Shown one piece after another: positions 1 through 7,539 of a stretch of 36,795 bases of DNA; the stretch's first letter is position 1; every line of letters begins with the position of its first letter. This DNA comes from Planctomycetota bacterium (GTDB lineage: Bacteria > Planctomycetota > UBA8742 > UBA2392). Location: positions 1 through 36,795 of the forward strand of contig JAMQHL010000066.1 of the NCBI GenBank assembly GCA_025993795.1, in the 5' to 3' direction. The position numbers were made by a program, and so were the translations under genes. Under the pieces are notes generated by a model. The model was given only the letters and a program-made list of their open reading frames with translations. It was not told the origin of the DNA and searched no databases.

Positions 1-872
1 CCGGCAACGTGTACGTGGCAGACACCGGCAACCACACGATCCGCAAGATCACATCCGCCGGTGTGGTCACGACACTGGCGGGCACTGCGGGCGCATCGGG
101 CAGCATCGACAGTACGGGTGCGGGCGCGAGCTTTTACTTTCCGCGCGGCGTAGCGGTGGACAGCACCGGACATGTGTACGTGGCAGACGCCAGCAACTGC
201 ACGATCCGCAAGATCGCGCCGGCTGGTGTGGTCACCACACTGGCGGGCACTGCCGGCTCACAAGGCAGCACCGACGGTACGGGCGCTGCCGCGAGGTTTA
301 GCGTTCCTTCCGACGTCGCGGTGGACAGCACGGGCAACGTCTACGTGGCAGATTTCGGCAACCACACGATCCGCAAGATCACGTCGGCCGGAGTGGTCAC
401 CACCCTGGCGGGCACTGCAGGCTCAATCGGCAGCACAGACGGTGCGGGTGCGGCCGCGAGGTTTATGCAACCATCCGCCGTAGCGGTGGACAGTGCTGGC
501 AACGTGTACGTGGCAGACGCTCTAAACTGCACGATCCGCAAGATCACGTCGGCTGGTGTGGTTACCACACTGGCGGGAACAGCGACCTTCCAAGGCAGCG
601 CGGACGGTACGGGCGGGGGGGCGAGATTTTCATTTCCATCCGGCGTAGCGGTGGACAGTGCCGGCAACGTGTACGTGGCAGACGCCGGCAACCACACGAT
701 TCGCAAGGTCACGTCGGCTGGTGTGGTCACCACACTGGCGGGAACAGCGACCTTCCAAGGCAGCGCGGACGGTACGGGCGGGGGCGCGAGATTTTACTAT
801 CCATCCGGCGTGGCGGTGGACAGCGCCGGCTACGTGTTTGTGGCGGACACTAACAACCACGCGATCCGCAAG
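1..872 (+). repeat. tandem 165-bp NHL-repeat array
   Basis: The motif GTGGACAG recurs at 156, 321, 486, 651 and 816, a spacing of exactly 165 bp (55 codons) each time. An earlier partial copy runs off the left edge. Each unit encodes an NHL blade with the pattern VDS-GN-VYVAD-x-NHTIRK followed by a VVTTLAGTA segment and a Gly/Asp-rich link. The last two units share long identical DNA blocks, including synonymous positions, which suggests recent duplication or gene conversion. The true number of copies is unknown because the array is cut by the window edge. Confidence 0.95.
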
Positions 873-1745
873 TGCGCGCCGGCGCTGGATGACACTGCGG
901 CCATTGACCAGACTGTGTGTATGCCCGGCCAGCTTCGCCAACTGCAGGCAAGTCATGGGACCGCAACAACCTGGCGCTGGGAGTGGATTCGGCATCCAGC
1001 GGGAAGTACGGCAACCCTGTCCTCGACTGTGGACCGCAACCCAACCTTTACGCCTGACGTCGAGGATGTTTACACATGGCGTTTGTACGCGTCAGCGCCG
1101 GGGCTCCTGCGGATCAGCGAAGTCACGTTGACAGTGAATGCCGGGCAGCCCGTTGTTACCGTACGAACCTCGCTTCCGTATGGCGGGGGTGGCTTGAGCG
1201 TCCTGTTGGACCCAGCCGCGACGATCCAGGATGCCGACAGCGCGAACTTCGACACCGGTAACTTGAGCATCATCAACACCGGCCTGTTTGAAGACGAGTT
1301 ATCGATTCAAAGCGCCGGCACGATTCGAGTAATCGGGACCACTGTAGAATACGACGCCAGCGCTGCGTTTGCGGGCGGAGAGCTGCCAATCGGCAGCATC
1401 ATCAGCGACGGGCGGTTCGGCGCGGATCTATTCGTAGTTCTTACCACGAACTGCACGCCGTCAATCGCGCAAGAATTGCTGCGCTACGTAGCCTACCGGG
1501 ACACCCTGCCATTTCCCAACACAGTGACGCGTTCGCTCAGAGTATCCGTTACAGATGACGATGGCCTCACAAGCGCCTCCGCATTCATCGTGTTGTTTCC
1601 GCCGGCAAGCCATGCTGGCGGGGGGAGCGGCGACAGTGGCGACAGCGGATGCTCAACAGGCACGAACAGCACGGGTTTATGGCTGCTGCTGCTGGGCATG
1701 CTTGCGCTGCCCCTCGTGGTACAACGCAGGCAGACAACACGTTAG
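3..1745 (+). CDS. NHL-repeat surface protein with C-terminal anchor (5' truncated)
   Basis: The frame is open to the left edge, so the true start lies outside the window. The first about 290 visible residues are consecutive 55-residue NHL repeats, expected to fold as a beta-propeller for ligand or protein binding outside the cytoplasm. A PKD/Ig-like stretch follows (about 300-375, ending in LTVNAG). Next comes a cadherin-like module of the kind found in large adhesins (about 385-530), with 'DADSANFDTG', 'LLRYVAYRDT' and 'RSLRVSVTDDDG'. The C-terminus is a Gly/Ser/Asp linker with a Gly-Cys-Ser motif, one hydrophobic helix (LWLLLLGMLALPLVV) and a basic tail QRRQTTR. That tripartite layout resembles CTERM sorting signals with a conserved Cys, so surface anchoring after processing is inferred. 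The natural ligand is unknown. It is followed by a probable terminator. Confidence 0.85.
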   Translation, partial: GNVYVADTGNHTIRKITSAGVVTTLAGTAGASGSIDSTGAGASFYFPRGVAVDSTGHVYVADASNCTIRKIAPAGVVTTLAGTAGSQGSTDGTGAAARFSVPSDVAVDSTGNVYVADFGNHTIRKITSAGVVTTLAGTAGSIGSTDGAGAAARFMQPSAVAVDSAGNVYVADALNCTIRKITSAGVVTTLAGTATFQGSADGTGGGARFSFPSGVAVDSAGNVYVADAGNHTIRKVTSAGVVTTLAGTATFQGSADGTGGGARFYYPSGVAVDSAGYVFVADTNNHAIRKCAPALDDTAAIDQTVCMPGQLRQLQASHGTATTWRWEWIRHPAGSTATLSSTVDRNPTFTPDVEDVYTWRLYASAPGLLRISEVTLTVNAGQPVVTVRTSLPYGGGGLSVLLDPAATIQDADSANFDTGNLSIINTGLFEDELSIQSAGTIRVIGTTVEYDASAAFAGGELPIGSIISDGRFGADLFVVLTTNCTPSIAQELLRYVAYRDTLPFPNTVTRSLRVSVTDDDGLTSASAFIVLFPPASHAGGGSGDSGDSGCSTGTNSTGLWLLLLGMLALPLVVQRRQTTR

Positions 1746-1830
1746 CGGGTAATTCGCAGGCGCAGGGGTGCTGAGTCGTAGATCAAGCTGATCGGCGATG
1801 GCGCGAGGGGGCATCTCAAGTTCGCGCCGA

Positions 1831-1852
1831 CGGCGGCTTTGCCGGTTTTTTT
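1831..1852 (+). terminator. probable intrinsic terminator of the NHL gene
   Basis: A short GC hairpin (CGGC at 1831-1834 or 1834-1837, pairing GCCG at 1841-1844) is followed directly by seven T residues at 1846-1852. A second 7-bp stem lies just upstream (1800-1806 with 1822-1828). It sits 86 bp after the stop of the NHL gene and before the next gene. The stem is short, so confidence is moderate. Confidence 0.55.
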
Positions 1853-1974
1853 GCATGTAAGCGGCAACGATCGGCGGAGTACTATTGGTGTAAGGCTGGA
1901 GCGGTATTACACTACCGGCACCCCCGCCAGCCTGAACACCCCTGAACCGGGACTGAGTCCCGTTGGAGGAGACC

Positions 1975-2409
1975 ATGAACAAGAACGCAATGCTGCCCAC
2001 TGTCGGGATGGCGCTGCTCGCCTGCATCGCGCTGATGCTTACGGTGATCGGCGGTTTGTACGGCTACAACACCTTTGCCGGCGGCGCGCAGCCGGCCTAT
2101 GCCCAGGCTACCGGCTCGTCGGGTACAGACCGGGGCCCGTCCTGGACGGTTACGCCCGTTACAGTCGGCGGCAACACGCAGTACGTGGTGATTGTGGCAG
2201 AAGAAGACAACACCTACGAAGCGGGCAAAAAGTCGAAGGTCATGACCGTATACGACCTGAAGTCCACCGGCACAGCCAAGGCCGAAATGTACCTGGTTGC
2301 GACGCGGCTGCTTGAGTACGACGGGAAATTCCCGTACATCAACGACACGCAGACGAACAAGAAGGGCTACGAACCGATCGAGATGAAGAAGGCGCTGGAG
2401 AAGAAGTAA
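1975..2409 (+). CDS. small membrane-anchored hypothetical protein
   Basis: A 144-residue protein. The ATG at 1975 is preceded by a strong Shine-Dalgarno GGAGG at 1965-1969 with 5-nt spacing, so it is preferred over the in-frame TTG at 1963. Residues about 8-30 form one hydrophobic segment (MLPTVGMALLACIALMLTVI...), either a signal anchor or an uncleaved signal peptide. A short Gly/Ala region and a soluble domain of about 100 residues follow, rich in beta-forming residues (YVVIVAEEDNTYEAG, KVMTVYDLKSTG, EMYLVATRLLEYDGKF) and ending in a Lys-rich tail. No known family was recognised. It stands alone between two probable terminators and is likely monocistronic. The position of the soluble part outside the cytoplasm is inferred from the N-terminal helix. 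Confidence 0.75.
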   Translation: MNKNAMLPTVGMALLACIALMLTVIGGLYGYNTFAGGAQPAYAQATGSSGTDRGPSWTVTPVTVGGNTQYVVIVAEEDNTYEAGKKSKVMTVYDLKSTGTAKAEMYLVATRLLEYDGKFPYINDTQTNKKGYEPIEMKKALEKK

Positions 2410-2449
2410 GTTGGCCGGCTGTTCAACACCCTGTCATATCCTTATCATG

Positions 2450-2481
2450 GGGCGTTTTCGGTACTTGCGCCGGAAACGCCC
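2450..2481 (+). terminator. stem-loop after the small anchored protein
   Basis: A 12-bp stem (2450-2461 with 2470-2481, containing one G-U pair) closes an 8-nt loop 40 bp after the stop codon. No clear T-tract follows, so it may be a weak intrinsic terminator or an mRNA 3' end stabiliser. Confidence 0.5.
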
Positions 2482-2583
2482 TCTGCATTACGATAGTGCT
2501 TTCCTTAGCCGCAGAAGGTAAACCGCGTAAGCGGAACTGCGGTGCGTAACCCCCAACAGGCCGGATCATTTCCGGAGTGAGCA

Positions 2584-3591
2584 ATGCCGAACTACAAGTC
2601 TTTCGACGACGTCTTGCGTGAGCTTGAACTGGATGAGGACGAGCTGAAGCGGCTCGTATCCGAAGGCCAGATCCGTGCGTTCCGGGACGACGACCGCATG
2701 AAGTTCCGCTCGGAAGACGTCCAGTCGCTGGCGCGGCATCGCGTGCCGAGCGGTCCCGGCGACATCGACCTTGGCGAGACGCAGCTTGGCGGTGAAGGCC
2801 TCGAGATCATTGAGGAAGAAACCGACGAGACGCTGCTTGACCTCGGCAACCTGAACAGCGACGCGGACTTTGAAGACACCGGCGCGACCAGTGTGCCGAC
2901 CGTTGAGCTGTCCGACATCGGCGAAGACCAGGACGCGACGCTTACCGAAGAGCTTGTCTTCGACGAAACGGACGAGCTTGGCGGGCTGGATTTCGGCGAC
3001 GAAGATGCAGACGCCACCCAGAAAATCGACGGCGGGCTTGACCTGTCCAACGACGACGAACTCGGCCTGCAGACCGAGCCCGTGGATTCCGACGGATTGG
3101 ACGAACTGGATGAGCTTGACGATGTCGGCGTAGCAGCCGGCCCCGAAGCGGCAGACGTCGGCGGCGGGTACCAGTACTCGCAGGCGCCGATGGGTATGCC
3201 GGGCCCGGTGCAGATTCAAGAGCAGGTGAAGTACGTCGAAATCGTGCCGAATGAAGGCATCGTCTGGAAAGTGCTGACAGGCGTGACGTTCATCCTTGTC
3301 CTGCTGCTGGGGGTGACTGCTCCTGCCATGGGCATGGTCGGCGGCCGCGACGTGCTGGGCGACTTCTGGGGCGGAACAGCTTACTCGCTTTACATGAAGG
3401 GCCCGAACCAGGCTGCGGAAATCACCCAGAGCACATACTCGCCCAAAGATCCAAACGCGGTGCCAGGGCCTGAACCGTTTTCGGCGGGCGCCAAGCCCAC
3501 GCAGGTTGTGTGGCCGGGCATGCCGATTGTTCGCAACGTGGAAGGCGCCTCGATTGGCAGCGGCACAGCAGCCAAAGGCAGCGGAGAGTAG
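2584..3591 (+). CDS. membrane protein with N-terminal excisionase/MerR-like HTH
   Basis: A 335-residue protein. The ATG at 2584 follows CGGAGTGA at 2573-2580, a good ribosome binding site. Residues about 5-52 match the winged-helix pattern of MerR/excisionase-type domains: FDDVLRELELDEDELKRLV, then EGQIRAF, then MKFRSEDVQSLAR. Residues about 55-210 are a very acidic, low-complexity region with repeated DLG/ELD/LGG blocks. Residues about 227-252 are one transmembrane helix (VLTGVTFILVLLLGVTAPA). The last about 80 residues would lie outside and are Pro/Gly-rich. The HTH is predicted to sit at the cytoplasmic face. Whether it binds DNA, or has become a protein-interaction or localisation module, cannot be told from sequence. 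A terminator follows directly. Confidence 0.8.
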   Translation: MPNYKSFDDVLRELELDEDELKRLVSEGQIRAFRDDDRMKFRSEDVQSLARHRVPSGPGDIDLGETQLGGEGLEIIEEETDETLLDLGNLNSDADFEDTGATSVPTVELSDIGEDQDATLTEELVFDETDELGGLDFGDEDADATQKIDGGLDLSNDDELGLQTEPVDSDGLDELDELDDVGVAAGPEAADVGGGYQYSQAPMGMPGPVQIQEQVKYVEIVPNEGIVWKVLTGVTFILVLLLGVTAPAMGMVGGRDVLGDFWGGTAYSLYMKGPNQAAEITQSTYSPKDPNAVPGPEPFSAGAKPTQVVWPGMPIVRNVEGASIGSGTAAKGSGE

Positions 3592-3610
3592 TTCGTGAAT
3601 TGCGGATCGC

Positions 3611-3633
3611 GCACCCCGCCTTGTGCGGGGTGC
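3611..3633 (+). terminator. intrinsic terminator after the HTH-membrane gene
   Basis: A perfect 9-bp stem (GCACCCCGC at 3611-3619, GCGGGGTGC at 3625-3633) closes a 5-nt loop and is followed by GTTGTTG. It lies 19 bp after the stop at 3591 and just ahead of the next start, so it separates the two genes. Confidence 0.75.
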
Positions 3634-3650
3634 GTTGTTGAGGGGCCGGG

Positions 3651-4433
3651 TTGTCCAGAAAACCGACAGTGCTGCTGATTGATGAGAACGCCGCAGTTGC
3701 GGAGATCATCACCGCATTGCTTACCCGGAACGGTTATCTGGTCGAGGTGCGTAGAACTGGCGACAAGGTGCATGATTTGCTGGGCCAGCGTGAAGTCGAT
3801 GTGATTGTGAGCGACGTTCGCGGCACCGGCCTTGACGGCATTGAGCTTGCGCGGCGCGTGCGCAACGACCCTGCAACTGCCGACATCCCGATCATCCTGC
3901 TGACTGCGCTGGCGAGCATTGAAGACGAGTTCGAGGGCTATCTTGCCGGCGCCGATGCCTACATGACCAAGCCGTTCCGCGCGCGTGACCTGCTGGCCGC
4001 GATCGACAGCGTGCTGAACCGCCGCACTGTCAGCACCAGCAGTGGTCGTCTTGCCGTGGTGCAGGATGTTGCGCGGGTGCTGGCGGTGGTCGCGGATGAG
4101 CGACATCGAATGGTCACGGCGGCGATGCGACTGGCAGGCTTTGAACTGGATTACGAGACCGAACTTACGCGTGCGATGTCACGCATTGATCGCGAGCGCT
4201 TTCACCTGTTGATCTGCGACACCGCGCGCGACCCGCAGGCGGTGGGGGAAGTGCGCGAGTTCTTGGCGCATTTCGCGCTGGCGATACCGGTGATCTTTCT
4301 GCACCCGCGCGGCGCAGCACCAGTGCTGCCGCTGAACGACCCGCAGTTCCACGCGTTGAAGGTGCCGGCCACACCGGCCGCGCTGGCAGAGCTGGTCCGA
4401 AAAGCCATACTGGACTTCGGCGGGCCGCCATAG
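3651..4433 (+). CDS. response regulator with tandem receiver-like domains
   Basis: A 260-residue protein starting at TTG 3651. An in-frame stop at 3639 rules out a longer form, and AGGGG at 3641-3645 can serve as ribosome binding site. Residues 5-120 are a full CheY-like receiver: acidic pair D11/E12, phospho-acceptor D55 in VIVSDVRG, T85 in IILLTALAS and K107 in MTKPF. Residues about 133-258 look like a second, degenerate receiver (VLAVVADERHRMVTAAMRLAG, HLLICDTARDPQAV, IPVIFLHPRG) without the Lys-Pro motif. No DNA-binding or enzymatic output domain is present, so it likely acts through protein contacts after phosphorylation by a kinase encoded elsewhere. Its partner is unknown. The next gene starts 66 bp later. 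Confidence 0.88.
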   Translation: MSRKPTVLLIDENAAVAEIITALLTRNGYLVEVRRTGDKVHDLLGQREVDVIVSDVRGTGLDGIELARRVRNDPATADIPIILLTALASIEDEFEGYLAGADAYMTKPFRARDLLAAIDSVLNRRTVSTSSGRLAVVQDVARVLAVVADERHRMVTAAMRLAGFELDYETELTRAMSRIDRERFHLLICDTARDPQAVGEVREFLAHFALAIPVIFLHPRGAAPVLPLNDPQFHALKVPATPAALAELVRKAILDFGGPP

Positions 4434-4499
4434 CCGGCACATGCGCTTTGATTTCGAGACTTCGCTGAAAGCAACCGTCCCGGAACCTGGAACAGGCTG

Positions 4500-5468
4500 A
4501 TGCGCAATATCTTCATCACGCGTGCGGTACCCGATGCCGCAATTGAGCTGCTGCGGCGAGGACTGCCGGACGCGAAGATCGCCGTCAATCCGCACAACCG
4601 AAATCTCTCGCATGCCGAGATTGCCGAGGCGGCCTGCGGCGCTGATGCGCTGATCTGCACGCTGGCGGACCCTGTCGATGATGCTTTGCTGCGGGCATTG
4701 GCCCCCGCGCTGCGGATCGTGGCAACCTATGCGGTCGGCGTGAACAACATTGCCCTCGGCACCGCCCGCGAACTGGGTATTGCCGTGTGCAACACGCCCG
4801 ATGCGCTGACCGACGCCACTGCCGAAGTCGCCGTGGGACTGATGCTGGCATGTGCGCGCCGGTTTGTCGAAGGCGACGCATTGACGCGTCAAGGGGGCTT
4901 TCAGGGCTGGGCGCCTATGCTTCTGCGGGGCCACGGCGTGTATGGCAAGACCGTGGGGATTGTCGGCGCGGGCCGCATTGGCAAACGCGTGGCGCAGGCG
5001 ATGCGCCTGGGTTTTGCCTGCCAGATTCTTTACCAGGCGCGCACTGCGCACGCCGATTGGCAAGACGAGTTGCAGGCCGAGCAGACGGGCATTGAGGATC
5101 TGCTAGCGCGCAGCGACTTTGTGAGCCTGCACTGCCCGCTTACCCCGCAGACCAGGCACATGATCGGTGCTGCTGCACTGGCCCGCATGAAACCCACGGC
5201 GTTTCTGATCAATACGGCGCGCGGCCCGGTCGTGGATGAAGCCGCGCTGGTTGCCGCGCTGCGCGACAGGCGCATCGCGGGTGCAGGGCTGGACGTGTAT
5301 GAACATGAGCCCGAACTCGCGCCCGGCTTGGCGGCGCTGGACAACGTCGTGCTGCTGCCGCACATCGGCAGTGCCACGCACGAAGCGCGCGACGAGATGG
5401 GCCGCATGTGCGCGCGGGCAGTGGTTGCAGTATTGACAGGTCAAGAACCAGCGCATCGCGTTGTGTGA
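4500..5468 (+). CDS. D-2-hydroxyacid dehydrogenase (glyoxylate/hydroxypyruvate reductase type)
   Basis: A 322-residue NAD(P)-dependent oxidoreductase that interconverts 2-oxoacids and D-2-hydroxyacids in the cytoplasm. The Rossmann motif G-A-G-R-I-G lies at 156-161 (GIVGAGRIGKRVA). The catalytic triad of the family is present: R241 in NTARGPVVDE, E270 in DVYEHEP and H288 in LLPHIGSAT. The substrate-side loop ATYAVGVNNI and the helix TAEVAVGLMLACAR also fit. Length matches the family (about 320). No ACT or serine-binding domain is present, so SerA-type phosphoglycerate dehydrogenase is less likely than glyoxylate or hydroxypyruvate reductase, but the substrate cannot be fixed from sequence. 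The converging gene on the other strand ends 10 bp away. Confidence 0.92.
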   Translation: MRNIFITRAVPDAAIELLRRGLPDAKIAVNPHNRNLSHAEIAEAACGADALICTLADPVDDALLRALAPALRIVATYAVGVNNIALGTARELGIAVCNTPDALTDATAEVAVGLMLACARRFVEGDALTRQGGFQGWAPMLLRGHGVYGKTVGIVGAGRIGKRVAQAMRLGFACQILYQARTAHADWQDELQAEQTGIEDLLARSDFVSLHCPLTPQTRHMIGAAALARMKPTAFLINTARGPVVDEAALVAALRDRRIAGAGLDVYEHEPELAPGLAALDNVVLLPHIGSATHEARDEMGRMCARAVVAVLTGQEPAHRVV

Positions 5469-5478
5469 GCTGTAGGCG

Positions 5479-5931
5479 TTACTCTTCTTTGTTGCCGCGC
5501 CTGGCGTGCAGCTTCAGGTCCGAAAACCGGATCATCGCTTCCCCCTCAGGGTACAGCAGGATGCGATGCTCAAAGGTGCCTTCAGGCCCGAGATCAAACT
5601 CCTCGGTCAGGCAGCCGTCCGCCAGCTCAAAGGCACCGAGCTCGCTGGTGTCTCTTGTGACACCCAGGTACTCCATCTCGACGAAGTTCTCTTCACTTCC
5701 CGTGGTGAACTTCAGGATCAGCGTAAAGGTGCGTTCAGCTTCATCAAAGCGCGTTGCGAGCAGCTCTGCGGACGCAAGCAATTGCCCGCGGCTCAGCATG
5801 GCGAACGCCCGCGCGCCCTGTGGCAGCTCGGGGGCGGTATCTGCCAGGTGCCGCATGTATACGCCGTAGTACAAGTCCGTTGTGAACTCGTCGTAGTCGC
5901 CGTCTGCCCATTTCCGGTTCAGGTACCGCAT
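5479..5931 (-). CDS. hypothetical protein, last gene of the BFD-EVE cluster
   Basis: A 150-residue protein. The ATG at 5931 begins MRYLNRKWADGDYDEF, six bases after the stop of the EVE gene, so it is probably co-transcribed. The longer frame upstream merely overlaps the EVE gene and has no better start. The protein is acidic and soluble with no signal peptide. The N-terminal half is helical (DLYYGVYMRHLADTAPEL, SRGQLLASAELLATRFDEAE). The C-terminal half has alternating beta strands (RTFTLILKFTTG, FVEMEYLGVTRD, FEHRILLYPEGEAMIRFSDL). No known family was recognised. Confidence 0.7.
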   Translation of the reverse strand: MRYLNRKWADGDYDEFTTDLYYGVYMRHLADTAPELPQGARAFAMLSRGQLLASAELLATRFDEAERTFTLILKFTTGSEENFVEMEYLGVTRDTSELGAFELADGCLTEEFDLGPEGTFEHRILLYPEGEAMIRFSDLKLHARRGNKEE

Positions 5932-5936
5932 TGGCT

Positions 5937-6476
5937 TCACGACTTCCGCTTGGGCGAAGGTTTCAACGATCTCTTCGGTGCTCTGGCTTTCGCTTTGCCG
6001 GCTTTGGCAATCACCGGCGACACAGCCGCACGCGCCAGTTTGCATACGAGCTCAAACTCAGCCGCTGTTACCGGCTGTACGGACAGCCGCCCGGACTTGA
6101 GCAGCACCATGTCCTGCAGGCCCGGTGTCTGCTTCAACTGCTCCAGCGCAACGACAGCCGGGAACCTTTCGACAAAGGACAGGTCCACGAGAAACCAGGT
6201 CGGGTTGGCGGGATCTGACTTGGAGTCGAAATAATCGTGGCCCTTGGTGAATGCGGCTTCGTCGGGGTAGGCCTGCCGTGCAACAGATGCCACGCCCGCG
6301 ACGCCCGCTGGGTTGGCACTGGAATGATAGAACAGCACCAGGTCGCCGGCTTTCATGTCACGCAGGTTGTTGCGCGCCTGGTAGTTCCGGATGCCTTCCC
6401 ATGCGGTGCGGTGCTCGCGCGCGAGGTCGTCGATCGAGTATGTCCCGGGCTCAGACTTAACAAGCCAGTGTTTCAT
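5937..6476 (-). CDS. EVE-domain protein (thymocyte nuclear protein 1-like)
   Basis: A 179-residue protein starting at ATG 6476 (MKHWLVKSEPGTYS). The opening KHWLVKSEP and the segments WEGIRNYQARNNLRDMKAGD, VLFYHSSANPAGVAGVA and DPANPTWFLVDLSF are diagnostic of the EVE family of the PUA-like fold, which binds modified bases in RNA or DNA. A Lys/Arg/Pro-rich basic tail at the C-terminus (KAKARAPKRSLKPSPKRKS) could add nucleic-acid affinity. Its start codon overlaps the stop of the upstream [2Fe-2S] gene (ATGA), which indicates translational coupling. The ligand is unknown. The extended frame upstream to 6695 is only an overlap with that neighbour. Confidence 0.93.
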   Translation of the reverse strand: MKHWLVKSEPGTYSIDDLAREHRTAWEGIRNYQARNNLRDMKAGDLVLFYHSSANPAGVAGVASVARQAYPDEAAFTKGHDYFDSKSDPANPTWFLVDLSFVERFPAVVALEQLKQTPGLQDMVLLKSGRLSVQPVTAAEFELVCKLARAAVSPVIAKAGKAKARAPKRSLKPSPKRKS

Positions 6477-6688
6477 CTCGGGCTCCGGTGGCCGGCCAGG
6501 TTTCGCACTGCCACTCGCTCGGCAAAGTACGGGAGGCACATGCCGCAGTTGTCGCCGCACGAGAAGCGGCGTGTCAGTTCGCCCACGCGGGGCGTTACCT
6601 GCCACGTCTGCAGGGCGTCGCTGTCGCTGACGTCGAAGCAGACGCAGATGCGCGCGCCGACTGTGCGGTATTCCAACATGTTCCGCAT
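6473..6688 (-). CDS. BFD-like [2Fe-2S] small protein
   Basis: A 71-residue protein with five cysteines. C15-x-C17 and C48-x2-C51 are 31 residues apart, the spacing of the Fer2_BFD domain found in bacterioferritin-associated ferredoxin and in assembly or reductase proteins. C44 is extra. The local sequences ICVCFDVSDSD and SCGDNCGMCLPYF fit that fold. It would bind one [2Fe-2S] cluster and pass electrons or sense iron. The start may be ATG 6688 or ATG 6679; GCGGAA just before the latter is a possible weak ribosome binding site. Its TGA stop shares bases with the ATG of the EVE gene. No bacterioferritin gene is in the window, so the role is uncertain. Confidence 0.8.
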   Translation of the reverse strand: MRNMLEYRTVGARICVCFDVSDSDALQTWQVTPRVGELTRRFSCGDNCGMCLPYFAERVAVRNLAGHRSPR

Positions 6689-6736
6689 TGTGCAACGTGG
6701 ATCGACACTAGGAAGGTAGCGCGGTCCAAATGCAGC

Positions 6737-6762
6737 GATCCCGCGACTGCTGCCGCGGGATC
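6737..6762 (-). terminator. stem-loop between converging leader and repeat-protein gene end
   Basis: A perfect 9-bp stem (GATCCCGCG at 6737-6745, CGCGGGATC at 6754-6762) closes an 8-nt loop, 51 bp beyond the stop of the tandem-repeat protein on the minus strand. The flank GCTGCATTTGG has only a short T run, so termination is probable, not certain. Confidence 0.55.
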
Positions 6763-6813
6763 ACTCTTACCGGCGGGACGCCCGGGGGGAGCAGGGCGTC
6801 ATCAGCCGCCGGG

Positions 6814-7362
6814 CTATCGTCCCCTGTGGCTCACGGTTCCGTGCCCGTGGTCGCAGTCCGGGTCACCCTTGACCCAGACGCGTTCTTCGACGATGTCGTA
6901 GTGTCCTTCGACCCACACCTGGCGCTCGCATATTTCGTAATGGGCGGGGACCACCACGCACTTCTCAACGTTCTTGTAATGTGCGGGGATGGTCTTGCAG
7001 ACGTTGACAAAGAATACGTGTCCGCATGAGTCAACCCGGCGCTCCCGCACCGTGTAGGTTTCGGCGGGTACGTAGACGCGCTCGATCACGGTCCTGGTTG
7101 TGGCGGGCACGAACACGCGCTCGGAGACTGTGTCGTAGTAGCCGGGGTGCCACACCTTCTTCTTGACAGTGATGTAATGCCCGGCTTGCGGCTCGGGCCT
7201 TGGTTGCTCGCGCTCGGTGCGGCCCCCTCCTCGGCCCGAATTGACCTCGACGCTCTGGTTGCCCTTGGCGATCCTTACGCTGACACGCTGGGCGTTCAGG
7301 TCGGAAGCGCCGACTGCGCCGATCATGAGTATTCCTGCGAATGCGGTGAGTAGAGCTTTCAT
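6814..7362 (-). CDS. secreted protein with short Tyr/Val/Glu tandem repeats
   Basis: A 182-residue protein. The ATG at 7362 has a GGAG eleven bases upstream and begins a signal peptide (MKALLTAFAGILMIGAVGAS, likely cleavage before DLNAQ). Residues about 42-60 are a Gly/Arg/Glu-rich linker. Residues 62-166 consist of about seven repeats of 12-20 residues with a common pattern aromatic-x-x-V/I-x-E-R/K-x-V-x-V-P/G (for example HYITVKKKVWHPG, RTVIERVYVPA, HYEICERQVWVEG). Such repeats would form stacked beta strands. Cys at 113, 122, 135, 145 and 170 could form disulfides outside the cytoplasm. The tail is His-rich (DCDHGHGTVSH). I know of similar repeats in uncharacterised planctomycete proteins, but no function. 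Confidence 0.8.
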   Translation of the reverse strand: MKALLTAFAGILMIGAVGASDLNAQRVSVRIAKGNQSVEVNSGRGGGRTEREQPRPEPQAGHYITVKKKVWHPGYYDTVSERVFVPATTRTVIERVYVPAETYTVRERRVDSCGHVFFVNVCKTIPAHYKNVEKCVVVPAHYEICERQVWVEGHYDIVEERVWVKGDPDCDHGHGTVSHRGR

Positions 7363-7539
7363 GACTGTTCTCCGGTTCTGCTGCGTGGCCCTTCTGTTTA
7401 AGGGACGCCAGTCGTCCCGCACCGGTTCCTGTTAAACCATGTGGGAGTAAGGATTTACGCGCAAAAGTTCTGGCAACATGGTGCCGGAAAAGTGGCATTC
7501 GCGCCGCTGTTGGAAGTGATTGGTCGCGTCAGGCGTGCG

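Noticed and set aside
1..872. The 165-bp repeat as a CRISPR array or non-coding satellite
   Set aside because: The units are contiguous and in frame, with no unique spacers, and encode NHL blades.
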